Below the pieces are notes generated by a model. The model saw nothing but the letters and a program-made list of their open reading frames with translations, searched no databases and had not been told where the DNA came from. A program made the translations under genes and the position numbers. A DNA stretch of 64,000 bases from Trypanosoma brucei gambiense DAL972 (lineage: Eukaryota > Euglenozoa > Kinetoplastea > Trypanosomatida > Trypanosomatidae): positions 1,364,001 to 1,428,000 of the forward strand of contig NC_026744.1 in the NCBI RefSeq assembly GCF_000210295.1, given 5' to 3'. Numbering within the stretch: the stretch's first letter is position 1; every line of letters starts with the position of its first letter. Below are positions 18,929-28,724 of the stretch, in pieces.

Positions 18929-20329
18929 ATGGCCGTGGCCTACGTTTTCGATGGAGCCGTACTGAAGCAAATGAGTTTGGAGGCAGGGCACCCCAAATTT
19001 ACTGTGCTTGATACCCCATTGTGTTCAGATTCTGCAGTTACATGCTTCGGCAAGGACGAGTTTTACTTCATTAACGGAAGCGTTCCCAATGTATTGCGGC
19101 ATTTTGGCGGAAGAAGCGGCTGCACTGAGCACTTTCTCCCAGGCCCAGCTCATTGCTTGCTGGTGCACCGTCAGAAGGTGTACTGTTGCGGTGTGGATTG
19201 CTTGTATGTATTTGATCCTCTTGGTGAGGAGGTGGAAACCATAGAGCTTGGGCAGCAAATCAAAGAGCTTACTGCAGCAGATCATGGATTTGTATTTGTC
19301 AACGACCGACACGAGCTTTACGCTTTCCACTTCACTCGCGGGGTCAAGATTGTGGGAACCAAAGGACCTGTGTCCAAACTGTTGGGGCACCATAATCGCT
19401 ATGCTGTCGTTCTTCTCGACAACGGCGACGTGATTTCCGTTAATGAGGAAGCGGAAGTGCGGGAGAATCTTTTTCCACTAAAAATTAAGGAACGCTTTGT
19501 TGCACTCGACACTGGCATGACCCTTGCGCTGCGAGAAGACGAATTGGCTCTTCATATGAATGGCACCTGGTTGTGCCTGGATGGTTTTAAGGGTCGCGAG
19601 CTCCAGTTCCTTGGCGTGCCGCCAACCCCCGCGGAGGATGCGTGCACCATTTGCTTTTGTGATTTTGAGGATGGCGACGGTGTTCGACTTGACTGCGGCC
19701 ATCCGTTTCATCGTGATTGCCTTGCTGAGTTCTCGACACACGCAAAAAGTTTTGTTGAGAAGGGTGAACATATTGTTTTTACGTACGCCGTTTGCCCATC
19801 GGGCTGCGGAACCCACATCCGTCATGCCGCTGCACCGCTCTCTGCGTACATGAACGACTTGTACCGGGCTGTTACCAAGGATGCTGAAGGGAGGCTTCGC
19901 GAGATGGAAAACAAAACCCTTGAAGATTTGTATTACTATGTCTGTTGTCGATGCGAGAAGCCTTACTACGGCGGCAACCGCTGGTGCTCCCGGACAATCT
20001 CCGGGGAACCTTGCAAAAAACCAAGCGAGCTTGTCTGCTCGGACTGCAACGACGACTTTCTTTGCCCTTCGCACAATCATGATTTCGTGCTTTACAAGTG
20101 CCGGTACTGTTGTAACCCTGCCACGCACCTGTCTTTCGGTAACCGTTATATGTGCGATGCTTGCAACAAGAAGTGGGAAGGCACGGAACCGGAACCAATG
20201 GAATGTCCAGGGGCTGAAAAGTGTCCTCTTGGTGGTACCCATCCTACCGGTGGTTCACAACCGCTTGGGTGCATGCTCTGCACCCTCTTTGATAAATGTG
20301 ATGCTAAACACTTCTTCCCACCACAGTAA
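18929..20329 (+). CDS. Compact MYCBP2/PHR-like RING-Cys-relay E3 ubiquitin ligase
   Basis: 466 residues. Residues 1 to ~230 read as short beta strands with repeated hydrophobic/Gly turns (VYCCGVDCLYVFDPLG, GFVFVNDRHELYAF, YAVVLLDNGDVISVN), like an RCC1/beta-propeller half. A RING-H2 begins at C239-x2-C242, with DCGHPFHRDC at its core. A helical linker leads to a tandem-cysteine array from C339: YYVCCRCEKPYYGG, then ELVCSDC, CPSHNHDFVLYKCRYCC, YMCDACNKKW, CPGAEKCPLGGTHP and GCMLC. Order and spacing match the RING plus tandem-Cys region of animal MYCBP2 (Highwire/Rpm-1/PHR1), which passes ubiquitin between two cysteines and esterifies threonine. MYCBP2 is over 4,000 residues; here the module stands nearly alone. 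Substrate and localisation are unknown. Confidence 0.85.
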   Translation: MAVAYVFDGAVLKQMSLEAGHPKFTVLDTPLCSDSAVTCFGKDEFYFINGSVPNVLRHFGGRSGCTEHFLPGPAHCLLVHRQKVYCCGVDCLYVFDPLGEEVETIELGQQIKELTAADHGFVFVNDRHELYAFHFTRGVKIVGTKGPVSKLLGHHNRYAVVLLDNGDVISVNEEAEVRENLFPLKIKERFVALDTGMTLALREDELALHMNGTWLCLDGFKGRELQFLGVPPTPAEDACTICFCDFEDGDGVRLDCGHPFHRDCLAEFSTHAKSFVEKGEHIVFTYAVCPSGCGTHIRHAAAPLSAYMNDLYRAVTKDAEGRLREMENKTLEDLYYYVCCRCEKPYYGGNRWCSRTISGEPCKKPSELVCSDCNDDFLCPSHNHDFVLYKCRYCCNPATHLSFGNRYMCDACNKKWEGTEPEPMECPGAEKCPLGGTHPTGGSQPLGCMLCTLFDKCDAKHFFPPQ

Positions 20330-20610
20330 ACAGGGTTCTTCCCATGTTACTTTTGATCTATTTATCATTTGCTTGTGTTTAAGGTTGGTTATGAATTGCA
20401 CGAGGAGTGAACCGAGTGTTTAAATATTTGTGTTGCAGTTTTGTACGCACCTTCCTTTGTAGTTTGTTATAGTCCTTTCTCCCTTTACGCCGTTTTCTCC
20501 CCCTTCTTGCTGGCACCTATCCAAAACCAGAGGACTTGCTTCTTGTACAGTATTTGGGCGGGAATAAAACTCTTGTATCAGAATTAGGTAACGTGAGCTG
20601 TAGTGCACTA

Positions 20611-21273
20611 ATGTCCGGTAGAATTTACAAGCTTTTCACAGGGAGGGAGCAACCGCAATGGATGTGGGACCTGGCCTTAGAAACGCGCATTCCGGCTCTC
20701 TTTATGGCCTACGCTGTATATGTCAATACACGCTGTTACTACGATGCTCTGAGTTCCTATAAAGCGAACTCGAAATGGGGCATAACTCGTGGGAAATTGT
20801 TGGAGCTTAGAAGGCTTGACTACCGTTACATTAGTGTCCCTCGCTACGCATTGCGCTACGAGTACGAAGTGGATGGCAAGAAGTACGTGTCAACGAGGGC
20901 GACAACCGGTTCGCCCTACAGGAATTGGATGGAGCGCTTTTACAATGATACCATTACTGAGTCTGAGTACCTTCAAGCCATTCCAGTGCTGCGCGTGGGG
21001 GAAAACTGTACCGTCTTTTATAGTAAGAAACATCCGGGAGTTCATTCGGCGCTGGCACACGATGCAAACTCATTTGAAATATCAATACTGTGCTTTTTGG
21101 CCGTTTTCCCGCTTCTCATGGGATACAATATGAAAGCGCAGTGGTGGATGATAAAGCGGGCTTACAGGCCAAACAAAATGTTACGCATTCGGTTCCCCCC
21201 GAACTGTCGCACCCCACCGCCTCCTGAGGCACCATCGAATCCATGTCACATCTCAGCTATCCCTAAATCGTAG
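20611..21273 (+). CDS. DUF3592-like membrane protein
   Basis: 220 residues from the ATG at 20611 (the open frame extends upstream only through a TTG). A first hydrophobic segment lies near residues 23-37 (IPALFMAYAVYVNT, weak) and a strong second one near 160-180 (ISILCFLAVFPLLMGY). Between them is an extracytoplasmic or lumenal beta-rich domain with YALRYEYEVDGKKYVSTRATTG and CTVFYSKKHPGVHSAL, the pattern of DUF3592 domains (strand, G-K-x-Y turn, then VYYxPxxP-like end). Two N-glycosylation sequons (NDT, NCT) fall in that part. The tail is Pro-rich. DUF3592 proteins have no established general function. Confidence 0.7.
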   Translation: MSGRIYKLFTGREQPQWMWDLALETRIPALFMAYAVYVNTRCYYDALSSYKANSKWGITRGKLLELRRLDYRYISVPRYALRYEYEVDGKKYVSTRATTGSPYRNWMERFYNDTITESEYLQAIPVLRVGENCTVFYSKKHPGVHSALAHDANSFEISILCFLAVFPLLMGYNMKAQWWMIKRAYRPNKMLRIRFPPNCRTPPPPEAPSNPCHISAIPKS

Positions 21274-21751
21274 GGTTGACTCCTTTCTTGTTTCCATTAG
21301 TCTCCAGGGAGAAGGTATGGCTGATGATGATGGAACGGCCGCAGGAGAGGGGTGTGCGGAGTAGATGTGGAATAACGGTCTCTCTTTTTATATATATTAT
21401 TTTTTTTTCGTAGCTGTGACACTTTTACCTGTTTGTTATTCTATCAGAGGGTGCCAAGTTAGTGCTACACATCTTATCGTTACTTTAGGAGTTGTTGTGG
21501 CGTTCGCATTTTTTCTGACTCCATTTCTTGTAAAAAAAAAAACAAAAAGTGTTGACACATAATTGAACATCTGTGTGTTTGAGTTTGTGTACCTGAGTGC
21601 ACCTACACTGACGATGTTTTCGCTGCTTTTGGTTTTGCAGCTTTCCCATTTTCTTTGAGTAAAAAGTTTGCTTCCTTTCTTCCTTTGAAAGTGGGGACGA
21701 GGAAGGAGAGACAACATCAAGAAAGAATAAAGGAGCATACTGGAAAGTGTG
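21274..21751. other. Spacer; candidate acceptor at 21639-21640
   Basis: T-rich, with a GCTGCTTTTGGTTTTGCAG stretch whose AG could receive the spliced leader for the enkurin mRNA. A 65-residue hydrophobic frame at 21365-21562 is judged to be 3' UTR. Confidence 0.6.
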
Positions 21752-22576
21752 ATGTCGGGTGAGAGTGTCTTCAACCTGATCGAGCCAGATGTGGAGTCGG
21801 TGCAACCGCAACCGCTGCGGAGAGTAAAACTCGGAAAGGGAACTGCTGCGCCTCCGACGGCATCCACATTCGGTTTCCATGGGACAAGCGCAGTGGTGGC
21901 AAACGTAGGCGGCGAGAATACGGAGCCGTCTGTGCACCCAGCAAAGAAACCAACGGGTACATTCGGTCGTGAGGCCTCCAGCAGCGTCAACCCTAGTAAA
22001 TTTCTCAAGAAAAACGAAGGTGTCGGTACTGCCAGCCGCGGAGTACCAATCGTGGACGCTACCAAGTTTGTCAAAGCCGAAAAAGATGCCTCGAAACGGA
22101 AAGATGACGTTCCCAATAGGTATGATAAGCCGGTTATGGGTGTAAAGACTGAAAAAAACTACGTTGTGGCGAATGCCGTAGAGAACGTTCTTGCCCTTCC
22201 TACAAAGTGTATTCCAACTCCAATGAATCGTGCGGTTGATCGAGCTGACTTCGGTAAGGTGCCCAAGTACCTGAAGGAAGTGAAGGCCGACATCGAGGAA
22301 CGACACGCTTTAGTAGAGAGGCTGAAGGCTGCCAAACGTGAGGCCGAGGAGAGGTGGTCGGAGTTGTCTGGGGAGGAACTCGAGCAACTAAAACAGGGAT
22401 TACAGCGGCGCTGGGATTCTCTCAACAAAGATTATCAGTCCCGTGGTTTCAGTAAGCTGCAAACTCCCTCTCAGAAGGCCCAGCACGAGGCTGTGGGGAA
22501 GGAGCTGAATGCGGTAGAGTTTGCCATGCAGAAATTGAGTCGTGCACATGTATTTGTTTACGATGATCGAAATTAG
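21752..22576 (+). CDS. ENKUR: Enkurin homologue, axonemal microtubule inner protein
   Basis: 274 residues. The C-terminal ~100 residues form an enkurin domain: PKYLKEVKADIEERHALVERL, a charged coiled coil, then EELEQLKQGLQRRWDSLNKDYQ and a final helix ending AHVFVYDD. Upstream lie short KxxKPxxG-type segments (NYVVANAVENVL, KYLKKN-like patches) typical of the family. In cilia and flagella enkurin (FAP106) sits inside the doublet microtubules near the inner junction, so the trypanosome protein should be an axonemal component. Start is the second of two overlapping candidates: an in-frame GTG at 21749 is ignored in favour of the ATG at 21752. Confidence 0.85.
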   Translation: MSGESVFNLIEPDVESVQPQPLRRVKLGKGTAAPPTASTFGFHGTSAVVANVGGENTEPSVHPAKKPTGTFGREASSSVNPSKFLKKNEGVGTASRGVPIVDATKFVKAEKDASKRKDDVPNRYDKPVMGVKTEKNYVVANAVENVLALPTKCIPTPMNRAVDRADFGKVPKYLKEVKADIEERHALVERLKAAKREAEERWSELSGEELEQLKQGLQRRWDSLNKDYQSRGFSKLQTPSQKAQHEAVGKELNAVEFAMQKLSRAHVFVYDDRN

Positions 22577-23124
22577 AGATTAATTTTTTTTTCTTTGACT
22601 ACTCTCCTTTTCTCACCACAACTTACCGCATGTTTGTTTGTTTTGCACTTTTTGCATGTGTGGAGGTGCTGAGGGAGAAGAGGGCGCACGGCCGTCGGAG
22701 ATAGAGGGCGAATAATTATGCGAAAGTGGAGGGTTGGTTGGCTTCTCATGTGCTCGTGGCTAAGAACCGGTTTGCAGGAGCATTTTAGTTTCGTGCTAGC
22801 GAGTCTACACACCCCCAGTCTATTCCAGACTCCTCTTTCTTTTTCTTTTAGCGCCATCTCCGTCATCCGGCTACGTAGATGTGTCAAGCAGTTTATGATA
22901 TGTATAATTGTGTGCACCTCATCATTCTTGAAAGCTATTAAACGATGCATATGCGTATGCACGCTGGCACCTGTGTTGACTCACTAATGATTGATCACGC
23001 CATAAGCTCAGTGTACTATTCTTCTTTATTTCTCTTATTATTTCCTTGTGTTTTGGTTTAAATCGATCTGGATGATTATGAAGGAAATTTGACGGCTTCC
23101 CCCCCCCAACCCGACAGACCATCA
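22577..23124. other. Spacer; no supported gene
   Basis: A frame with ATG at 22718-22987 gives 89 residues rich in Cys, Ile and Leu without family features. A T-rich stretch at 23010-23060 precedes the methyltransferase gene, and a C-run of 9 lies at about 23099-23107, directly before its ATG. Confidence 0.65.
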
Positions 23125-24378
23125 ATGAACTTTCCGGATAGTAGGGTACTTAGTGATGAGTTCCCCCGCCGGAAATACAAACCATCATCTGCGACCCGGT
23201 TGGAAGATATAGTTCTGAAGGGGCTTCACTATGGGCAACGTAAGTTGCTCTTGTCTGAGATTGAATTTCTTTCGGCATATTTGGAAGGCAGGCGGGCTGG
23301 GGCGAAGCCCACGCTAGTGGTTTATGCGGGTGCGGCGAACGGCTCACATCTTCCCTTCCTCTTTCAGCTTTTTGAAGCGGTAAAGTTTGTTCTTATCGAT
23401 CCTGCCCCATTCTGTGATGCTGTGCGGGAAATTTCACTGAACAAGCAAGGACCCATTTTGGATCTAGTGCAAGGATTCTGCACCGATGAGTTGTGCAAGC
23501 AGCTCTCTAGCTCCTACGGTTCAACCTATGATATTCTTCTTGTTAGCGATATTCGTTCGGGGGTACCAGAGAAGCAGTCGAATCGGGAGAATACGCTGAT
23601 GATCATGCGTGATAACGATATGCAGCGAAGTTGGTGCTGGACGCTAAAGGCAGAGGCGGCTCTGCTGAAGTTTCACCCACCTTATCCCCCTTGCCGTGAT
23701 AGAAACTCACGGCACTACGATGAGGCGGATGACACGCCTGAAAGCATAGAGTATTTGGATGGAGTTCGCCTGTTTGGAGTGTGGGCACCCAAATCGTCTT
23801 CCGAGTTGCGGTTGTGCGTGCAAGGGCCGTTCCTCCAGGGGGCTAGTTTCCCGATGCGCCGATATGACTGTACTACGCATGAGGAACAGTGTTATTTTTA
23901 TAATACAGACAACCGGTACACGCGTGACTGTGCTGCTGAGAGTGGGATATTGGAACGATACCTTCAATTGTTTCCCTCCGCGTCCTATAGCGACCCCACG
24001 GCCCTATCAATGACGATTAGTAATTTTCTCGGGTTTCCTCTTTTTCTCCCACTCGACTCGTCGTTTAGCGAGAGTGACGCTCGCTGGGTAACTTTGTTAT
24101 ACTCCACGCGGATCCCTACCTGCTTGGAATTGTTCACCACCCTGCGCGGAAGGGTGACGCATACCGTCATGAAACAACTTGCTGAGGAATGGCAGAGCGC
24201 AACCACCGTTCCGAAGGGGGTCAGTATTGATTCCGTTGAGCTAACTTCTGAGTTCTGGAGGGCGGTTTGCGCTGGTGACCTTACTGAGGCGTACAGCTTT
24301 CCTAACATTCGCTGGCGTTTCGCCAATCTACTTATCTCGAGAAGAAGGAAGAGGTCAGCCTCTGATCGTGCACCATGA
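23125..24378 (+). CDS. Cap 2'-O-ribose methyltransferase, VP39-like fold (TbMTr2/TbCOM1 candidate)
   Basis: 417 residues (about 48 kDa) from the ATG at 23125. The fold is the Rossmann methyltransferase of the poxvirus VP39 type that trypanosomes use to make cap 4. The SAM-binding loop reads VVYAGAANGSHLPFL, and the catalytic tetrad K-D-K-E can be placed at K40 (in GQRKLLLSE), D142 (in LLVSDIRSG), K182 (in AALLKFHPPYP) and E227 (in SSSELRLCVQ). Spliced-leader cap 4 has 2'-O-methyls on four nucleotides; the enzymes for positions 2 and 3/4 have this fold in T. brucei, and the size fits the one called MTr2/COM1/MT48. MTr3 (57 kDa) is larger. The C-terminal ~150 residues are a lineage-specific extension. 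Confidence 0.75.
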   Translation: MNFPDSRVLSDEFPRRKYKPSSATRLEDIVLKGLHYGQRKLLLSEIEFLSAYLEGRRAGAKPTLVVYAGAANGSHLPFLFQLFEAVKFVLIDPAPFCDAVREISLNKQGPILDLVQGFCTDELCKQLSSSYGSTYDILLVSDIRSGVPEKQSNRENTLMIMRDNDMQRSWCWTLKAEAALLKFHPPYPPCRDRNSRHYDEADDTPESIEYLDGVRLFGVWAPKSSSELRLCVQGPFLQGASFPMRRYDCTTHEEQCYFYNTDNRYTRDCAAESGILERYLQLFPSASYSDPTALSMTISNFLGFPLFLPLDSSFSESDARWVTLLYSTRIPTCLELFTTLRGRVTHTVMKQLAEEWQSATTVPKGVSIDSVELTSEFWRAVCAGDLTEAYSFPNIRWRFANLLISRRRKRSASDRAP

Positions 24379-24953
24379 TTTGATGGAGGAGGTAACGAAT
24401 AAGTGAGGGGTTTTTGCTTGGAGGAGGTCCTACCCCTCCGCACCACACCAGCTGGAAGTTGGCTTGTCTGCGGTATTTTTGTGAGGCGTTTTCCTTCTGC
24501 TCTCTTTCTGTGGGGTGTTTTTTCGTTGTGTGCTGCCCTACTGTTTCTCCCTCATTTTTGTTCTTTTCCATCATCAGGGTGCCCAGCTCAGCTCTGAGAG
24601 GCATGACATGTGGTGAAGAGAAGTAAAAAATGGCTCACAAATACCTGTGGAGGCTAGTATCGGCTGGAAAAGCCGAAGAGAATCTGCAACAACTACTATA
24701 GCGTGCACTCAGTAGGCATAATGGCGAAAAATCGTATCATGCGCCAAGCATGAGTAGTTCGAACGCTGCGCCATTGGTGACAGCTGCGGCGAAGGAAAGG
24801 AAAGTTGTAATTCCTGTTGCTGCGTGTGGTAGGGGCTAGTGAAACGGCTTAGGTTTCTGTTTACTTGTTTGTTTTTTTCTTTTTGGATCCTTATTTTAGC
24901 GATTTGGGAAGAACTAAGTTAGGAAAAGAGTCACAAGGAAATAAGGAAGGGAA
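24379..24953. other. Spacer with a strong trans-splice signal
   Basis: No gene seen. Ends with a T-rich tract (about 24852-24897) and AG. Confidence 0.7.
24898..24899 (+). promoter_or_regulatory. Candidate spliced-leader acceptor
   Basis: A T-rich tract (TTTGTTTTTTTCTTTTT at its core) ends TTATTTTAG, 55 nt before the ATG of the WD40 gene. Confidence 0.6.
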
Positions 24954-26636
24954 ATGCGAATCAAGGTAGACGTTGAGCTGCACAAGCGGGAGATTAACAA
25001 TATCACCCACGTCCAGGAGGTGTTCAAATCACTTTCGGATACTGTGGAGACGCGCCTAGTTACCGACAAGGAGGCACTCACTCGCCTGGTTAGCAATGCA
25101 CTAGCTAAGGGGACGTTGAGAACCATCGTTCCTGAACTTACGGAAAGGCTTTGCCATCCAGCTCTCTACGAGGATTGCCTAAGTGTTTTGTGCGGCGTTA
25201 TGTTTGACTCCGAGAGGGTTGAACGGGGGGAGTCTCTTGACGGCTTTGTTTCGTTTATCACGCAGCTTCCTGACAATGAGCAGAAAAAAGCGAAGGGCGA
25301 CATTGTGCAACGGGCGATGACGTACCTCTCGAAACCGCGTCGTCTGGATTGCAGTAGGAACCTCCTTCTTCCTTACGCAGAGGTCATCGCTGTCCTCACC
25401 AAGGTCGACATGCTAAATATCCGTAACGTTGTCGTGGCGCTTATGCAGATGATACGTTTAGATACAACTCGAACTGCGGGAATAACGTGTTTAGGGAAGT
25501 TGGTGGAAGTCGCCCATGGGTTACTGCTTGAGCGGTTAGACCAACATACCCTTCAAACACTCCGCGACACAGTGATATTTGCGCGGCAGGATGACATCTT
25601 GTCGTACGACGTGGAGTACATCATGGAAGCCTTTGGGTGGGACCAATCCCCCAAGTTTGTGAACTTTTCCGTGCGACACTCAGGGGTACACCACAAATCG
25701 GCTATTCTAACCTTGGCCTACAGTGGCGGGAACGGCTCCCGCGAAGTGGTCGTGACTTCCTCCGTAGACGGTACTATTGGAACGTGGGATCATTCAGGTG
25801 CCCTTACGGAGAACCTCGTTCTTTCGCGTCATTACGCCTCCTCAATAGATTTTGCGGACCATGGACGCGCCCTAATCGTCGGTACGGTCGGAAGAACGGC
25901 TTCCATTCCCCCCGCCATTGTCATATATACTGCCCAGCCAACATACAATGAAGAGTCCAATTGGCAAGAGAAGTGTGGCGCTGAGCCGCGTGATGCTATG
26001 TTTATAACCACTGTGAAGTGCCTCCGGAGTTTTTCGTCTATGAGATATTGTTGTGGCGCAACCGTTGCAACGGGAAGCACGTTGATCCTTTACGACGGGA
26101 CGCAGGTTATCCAGGAGTACAATGGCCACAGTGATGTGATATCCGCCATGCACGTTATACCGGACAGGGACAATACTGTTGTGACGGGGTCGAGGGACTG
26201 CTCGGTGATGGTTTATGATCTTCGTATGCCCCAAAGCGTCACGACAACCTCCGCCCATCGGCACTATAGCACAGTAACGTCCATTGGGAGCTGTGGTGAC
26301 TTCCTTTTTACCAGTGGCCTTGACCGCCGCGTTGTCGTGAACGACTTACGCATGATGGGGCAAGGAATGGCCACACAGGATTTGGATAGTGCTGTACTTA
26401 GTATATCCGTGAACTCAAGTATGGTTTGCGCCGCTTCCACGCTGACAGGTGTGCATCTTATTAATTTTGGGAACAATCCGATACTCACCTGCAGGGCAGA
26501 TAGCATGAAGATGAGTCCACGATACAACGCCGTTTCCTGGAACGCGCAAGGTGACGTTCTGTACGCAGGAGGCGATAATAACACGTTGGATATGTTCACG
26601 CGGCGCTTCCCTGAGACCGAAGCGTATGCTGCGTAA
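24954..26636 (+). CDS. WD40-repeat protein with a helical N-terminal domain
   Basis: 560 residues. Residues 1 to ~220 are helical (ALTRLVSNALAKGTLRTIVPEL, LCHPALYEDCLSVLCGVMF, NIRNVVVALMQMIRLDTTRTAGITCLGKLVEVA), resembling a MIF4G/HEAT-like solenoid. From ~225 to the end is a beta-propeller with recognisable WD units: VVVTSSVDGTIGTWD, VVTGSRDCSVMVYDLRMP, FLFTSGLDRRVVVNDLR, VLYAGGDNNTLDMF. Such proteins act as scaffolds. The helical-plus-propeller order recalls translation or RNA-associated factors, but the N-terminal part is too divergent for me to name it. Confidence 0.75.
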   Translation: MRIKVDVELHKREINNITHVQEVFKSLSDTVETRLVTDKEALTRLVSNALAKGTLRTIVPELTERLCHPALYEDCLSVLCGVMFDSERVERGESLDGFVSFITQLPDNEQKKAKGDIVQRAMTYLSKPRRLDCSRNLLLPYAEVIAVLTKVDMLNIRNVVVALMQMIRLDTTRTAGITCLGKLVEVAHGLLLERLDQHTLQTLRDTVIFARQDDILSYDVEYIMEAFGWDQSPKFVNFSVRHSGVHHKSAILTLAYSGGNGSREVVVTSSVDGTIGTWDHSGALTENLVLSRHYASSIDFADHGRALIVGTVGRTASIPPAIVIYTAQPTYNEESNWQEKCGAEPRDAMFITTVKCLRSFSSMRYCCGATVATGSTLILYDGTQVIQEYNGHSDVISAMHVIPDRDNTVVTGSRDCSVMVYDLRMPQSVTTTSAHRHYSTVTSIGSCGDFLFTSGLDRRVVVNDLRMMGQGMATQDLDSAVLSISVNSSMVCAASTLTGVHLINFGNNPILTCRADSMKMSPRYNAVSWNAQGDVLYAGGDNNTLDMFTRRFPETEAYAA

Positions 26637-27545
26637 CAGAGGGTTCTAAAAAACAATCGAACAAAAAAGAAAAATAATCAAAACAAAATGATTTAAAATA
26701 TAAAAGAACATCTCTTTATTCCTCTTGCCTTTTTTGACCCTTCTAGTATCCTCCCCCAACACCTACCTGCCCTTTCTTCCCTCGTTTCCACCCGTACACG
26801 TGTCCGTGAGTCGAGCTTATGAATGAGTGTGCGATGGAAACTGATGCGGAGGGGTGGGGTTGGGGGGGAGGAGGGAAGGGCCAACGCGTGTGAGTAGGGA
26901 GGGAATTGTTGCTGTAACTTTAACTTTCCACCAAACGATGTGTTAGTGAGCGAGTTGTGCCTGGGAGTTGGAAACAGACAAAAACTATGAAAAAAAGGAG
27001 GAAGTTTTAAAATTTACTGAGTTTGACGTTTATGCGTGCAAGTTTATATATATATATATATATATAGGAAGGATCAGGAGAGAGAAAGCTGAAGATGAGA
27101 CTTAATGGAGGCGAGGCAACAACGGAAGGAAAAAAGTTAAACAAAAAAAGATCTAATAATTATGTTTATATGATGGTTTCAGGGAAAAGGTGACTATTAG
27201 CACAAAATCTTCATTTTCTTTGTTTCTTACCTTTTCTTCGTGTTTTATCCCACTGAATATTTAATCTTCACACGACTACTCCCTCCGTTTTATGCAATAA
27301 TATATATTACTCTCTCCACTACATCGGCGTACCTCGGCTAGATGCTTCGACCTTTATCCATCTGCTCTTTATTGGCTTGTTTGGCCACTCTTAACTTATT
27401 ATCACCTTCTTTCCCTTTGTATTCTCTTCTCCATTGAACCGACGGGTTTCCAAGCTTTTCATCCTCTTCCCCGATTCGTAGTGGCCCTCCTTTAAGTTCT
27501 CATTAGTCGACGGCTCATACATTCACTTTCACACACGATAGGCCC
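26637..27545. other. Spacer with TA repeat and pyrimidine-rich leader region
   Basis: A-rich after the stop codon, G-run near 26860-26880, a (TA)11 repeat at about 27045-27066, then pyrimidine-rich DNA from ~27200. The AG at 27480-27481 (after CTCTTCCCCGATTCGTAG) is a candidate trans-splice acceptor for the next gene. Confidence 0.65.
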
Positions 27546-28724
27546 ATGGACAACGGTAAGCGCATTGCCGAGGACGTTGAGGTGTTTCTTCGCGCCGCAC
27601 GTGCGAAGGATGTGCTGAAGTGCTCTGAAATGCTGAAGCAGAAACCCTCGTTGATCGACTCTGTGGAGGCAGGGGGGTTCTCGGCACTGCACTTCGCGGC
27701 GTTTAACGGCGATCTTGATATGCTTTACATGCTTTTAGAATACAAACCAACGCTGAGTCTGAAGAACTATGATGGTAATACACCGTTGATCATGGCGGCG
27801 AAGGTTCGGCAGCATGAAGCTATCAAAGTCTTGGTCGATGCCGGTGCCGATGTTAACTTCAGGACACCTACTGGCGGGACGGCAGCGCACTTTGCTGCAT
27901 CGATGGGTCATGTAGACACAGTGAGATATTTGGTAGGGCTCGGTGCCGATGTCATGCACGTGGACTGTGAGACGGGCTCCTTGCTTCATTGGGCTGCTCA
28001 TTCGGGGGACGTGGACTGCTTGGGGGCGATGATTTATGAGTTCAGAGTTCCCATCGACATCAAAGACTCCAACGGTGGGTCACCTCTCTTCACGGCGTTG
28101 TTTATGAAGAAAGTTGAAGCTGTTGAGTTCCTACTGGAGCACGGTGCCGATCCCCACACCGTGGTTGAAGGGGACCTCTCCACGCCTTTGCACATTGCCG
28201 TAGAACACTCCAACACGGAGTGTGTGAAACTCCTCCTAAGTTACGGTGCCAACCCCAACTCCAAAAACAAGAGTGGAGACACCCCCGTGGCCATTGCTGA
28301 GAGGGAAAAGAAACAATCCGCCCTCAAGGAACTTCTTAAGCTCCCCGTCAGCGAGGAGAAGAGGAAGGAAGAGGCTAACCGCTTCAAGATGCAGGGGAAC
28401 AAGGTGTTTGAAGATGGAGAGAATGTAAAGGCTGCCAAGTATTACACGCTGGCGATACGTATGGACAATACAAATCACGTCTTCTTCAGCAACCGGGCTG
28501 CGGCATACTTCAACCAGCGCCATTACAGCGGAGCTTATTGGGACTCATTGAGGTGTATCACGCTAGCACCACAATGGGCCAAGGGATACTTCCGCAAAGC
28601 GGCAACCGAATTGGCTATGAAAAAGCGCGACGAGGCACTCCGGACGTGCGAGGAAGGTCTTTGTTTGGATCCTCAAAACAAAGACCTTCTGACAATAAGG
28701 GAAGAGACGCGGAGGTCGAAGTGA
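27546..28724 (+). CDS. Ankyrin-repeat/TPR protein, Hsp70/Hsp90 co-chaperone-like
   Basis: 392 residues. Residues ~40-270 are seven or so ankyrin repeats (GFSALHFAAFNGDLDML, GNTPLIMAAKVRQHEAIKVL, GGTAAHFAASMGHVDTVRYL, GSLLHWAAHSGDVDCL, GGSPLFTALFMKKVEAVEFL, STPLHIAVEHSNTECVKLLL, GDTPVAIAEREKK). Residues ~277-385 form three TPRs. Side chains of the carboxylate clamp that grips the EEVD tail of Hsp70/Hsp90 can be seen: Lys and Asn in FKMQGNKVFEDG, Asn in FFSNRAAAYFN, Lys and Arg in AKGYFRKA. I infer a chaperone-linked adaptor that presents a client through the ankyrin part. The ATG follows an AG at 27480-27481. Confidence 0.85.
   Translation: MDNGKRIAEDVEVFLRAARAKDVLKCSEMLKQKPSLIDSVEAGGFSALHFAAFNGDLDMLYMLLEYKPTLSLKNYDGNTPLIMAAKVRQHEAIKVLVDAGADVNFRTPTGGTAAHFAASMGHVDTVRYLVGLGADVMHVDCETGSLLHWAAHSGDVDCLGAMIYEFRVPIDIKDSNGGSPLFTALFMKKVEAVEFLLEHGADPHTVVEGDLSTPLHIAVEHSNTECVKLLLSYGANPNSKNKSGDTPVAIAEREKKQSALKELLKLPVSEEKRKEEANRFKMQGNKVFEDGENVKAAKYYTLAIRMDNTNHVFFSNRAAAYFNQRHYSGAYWDSLRCITLAPQWAKGYFRKAATELAMKKRDEALRTCEEGLCLDPQNKDLLTIREETRRSK

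Noticed and set aside
21365..21562. A 65-codon hydrophobic frame between the DUF3592-like gene and enkurin
   Set aside because: T-rich composition alone can give hydrophobic residues; it sits in the expected 3' UTR and lacks a trans-splice signal upstream.
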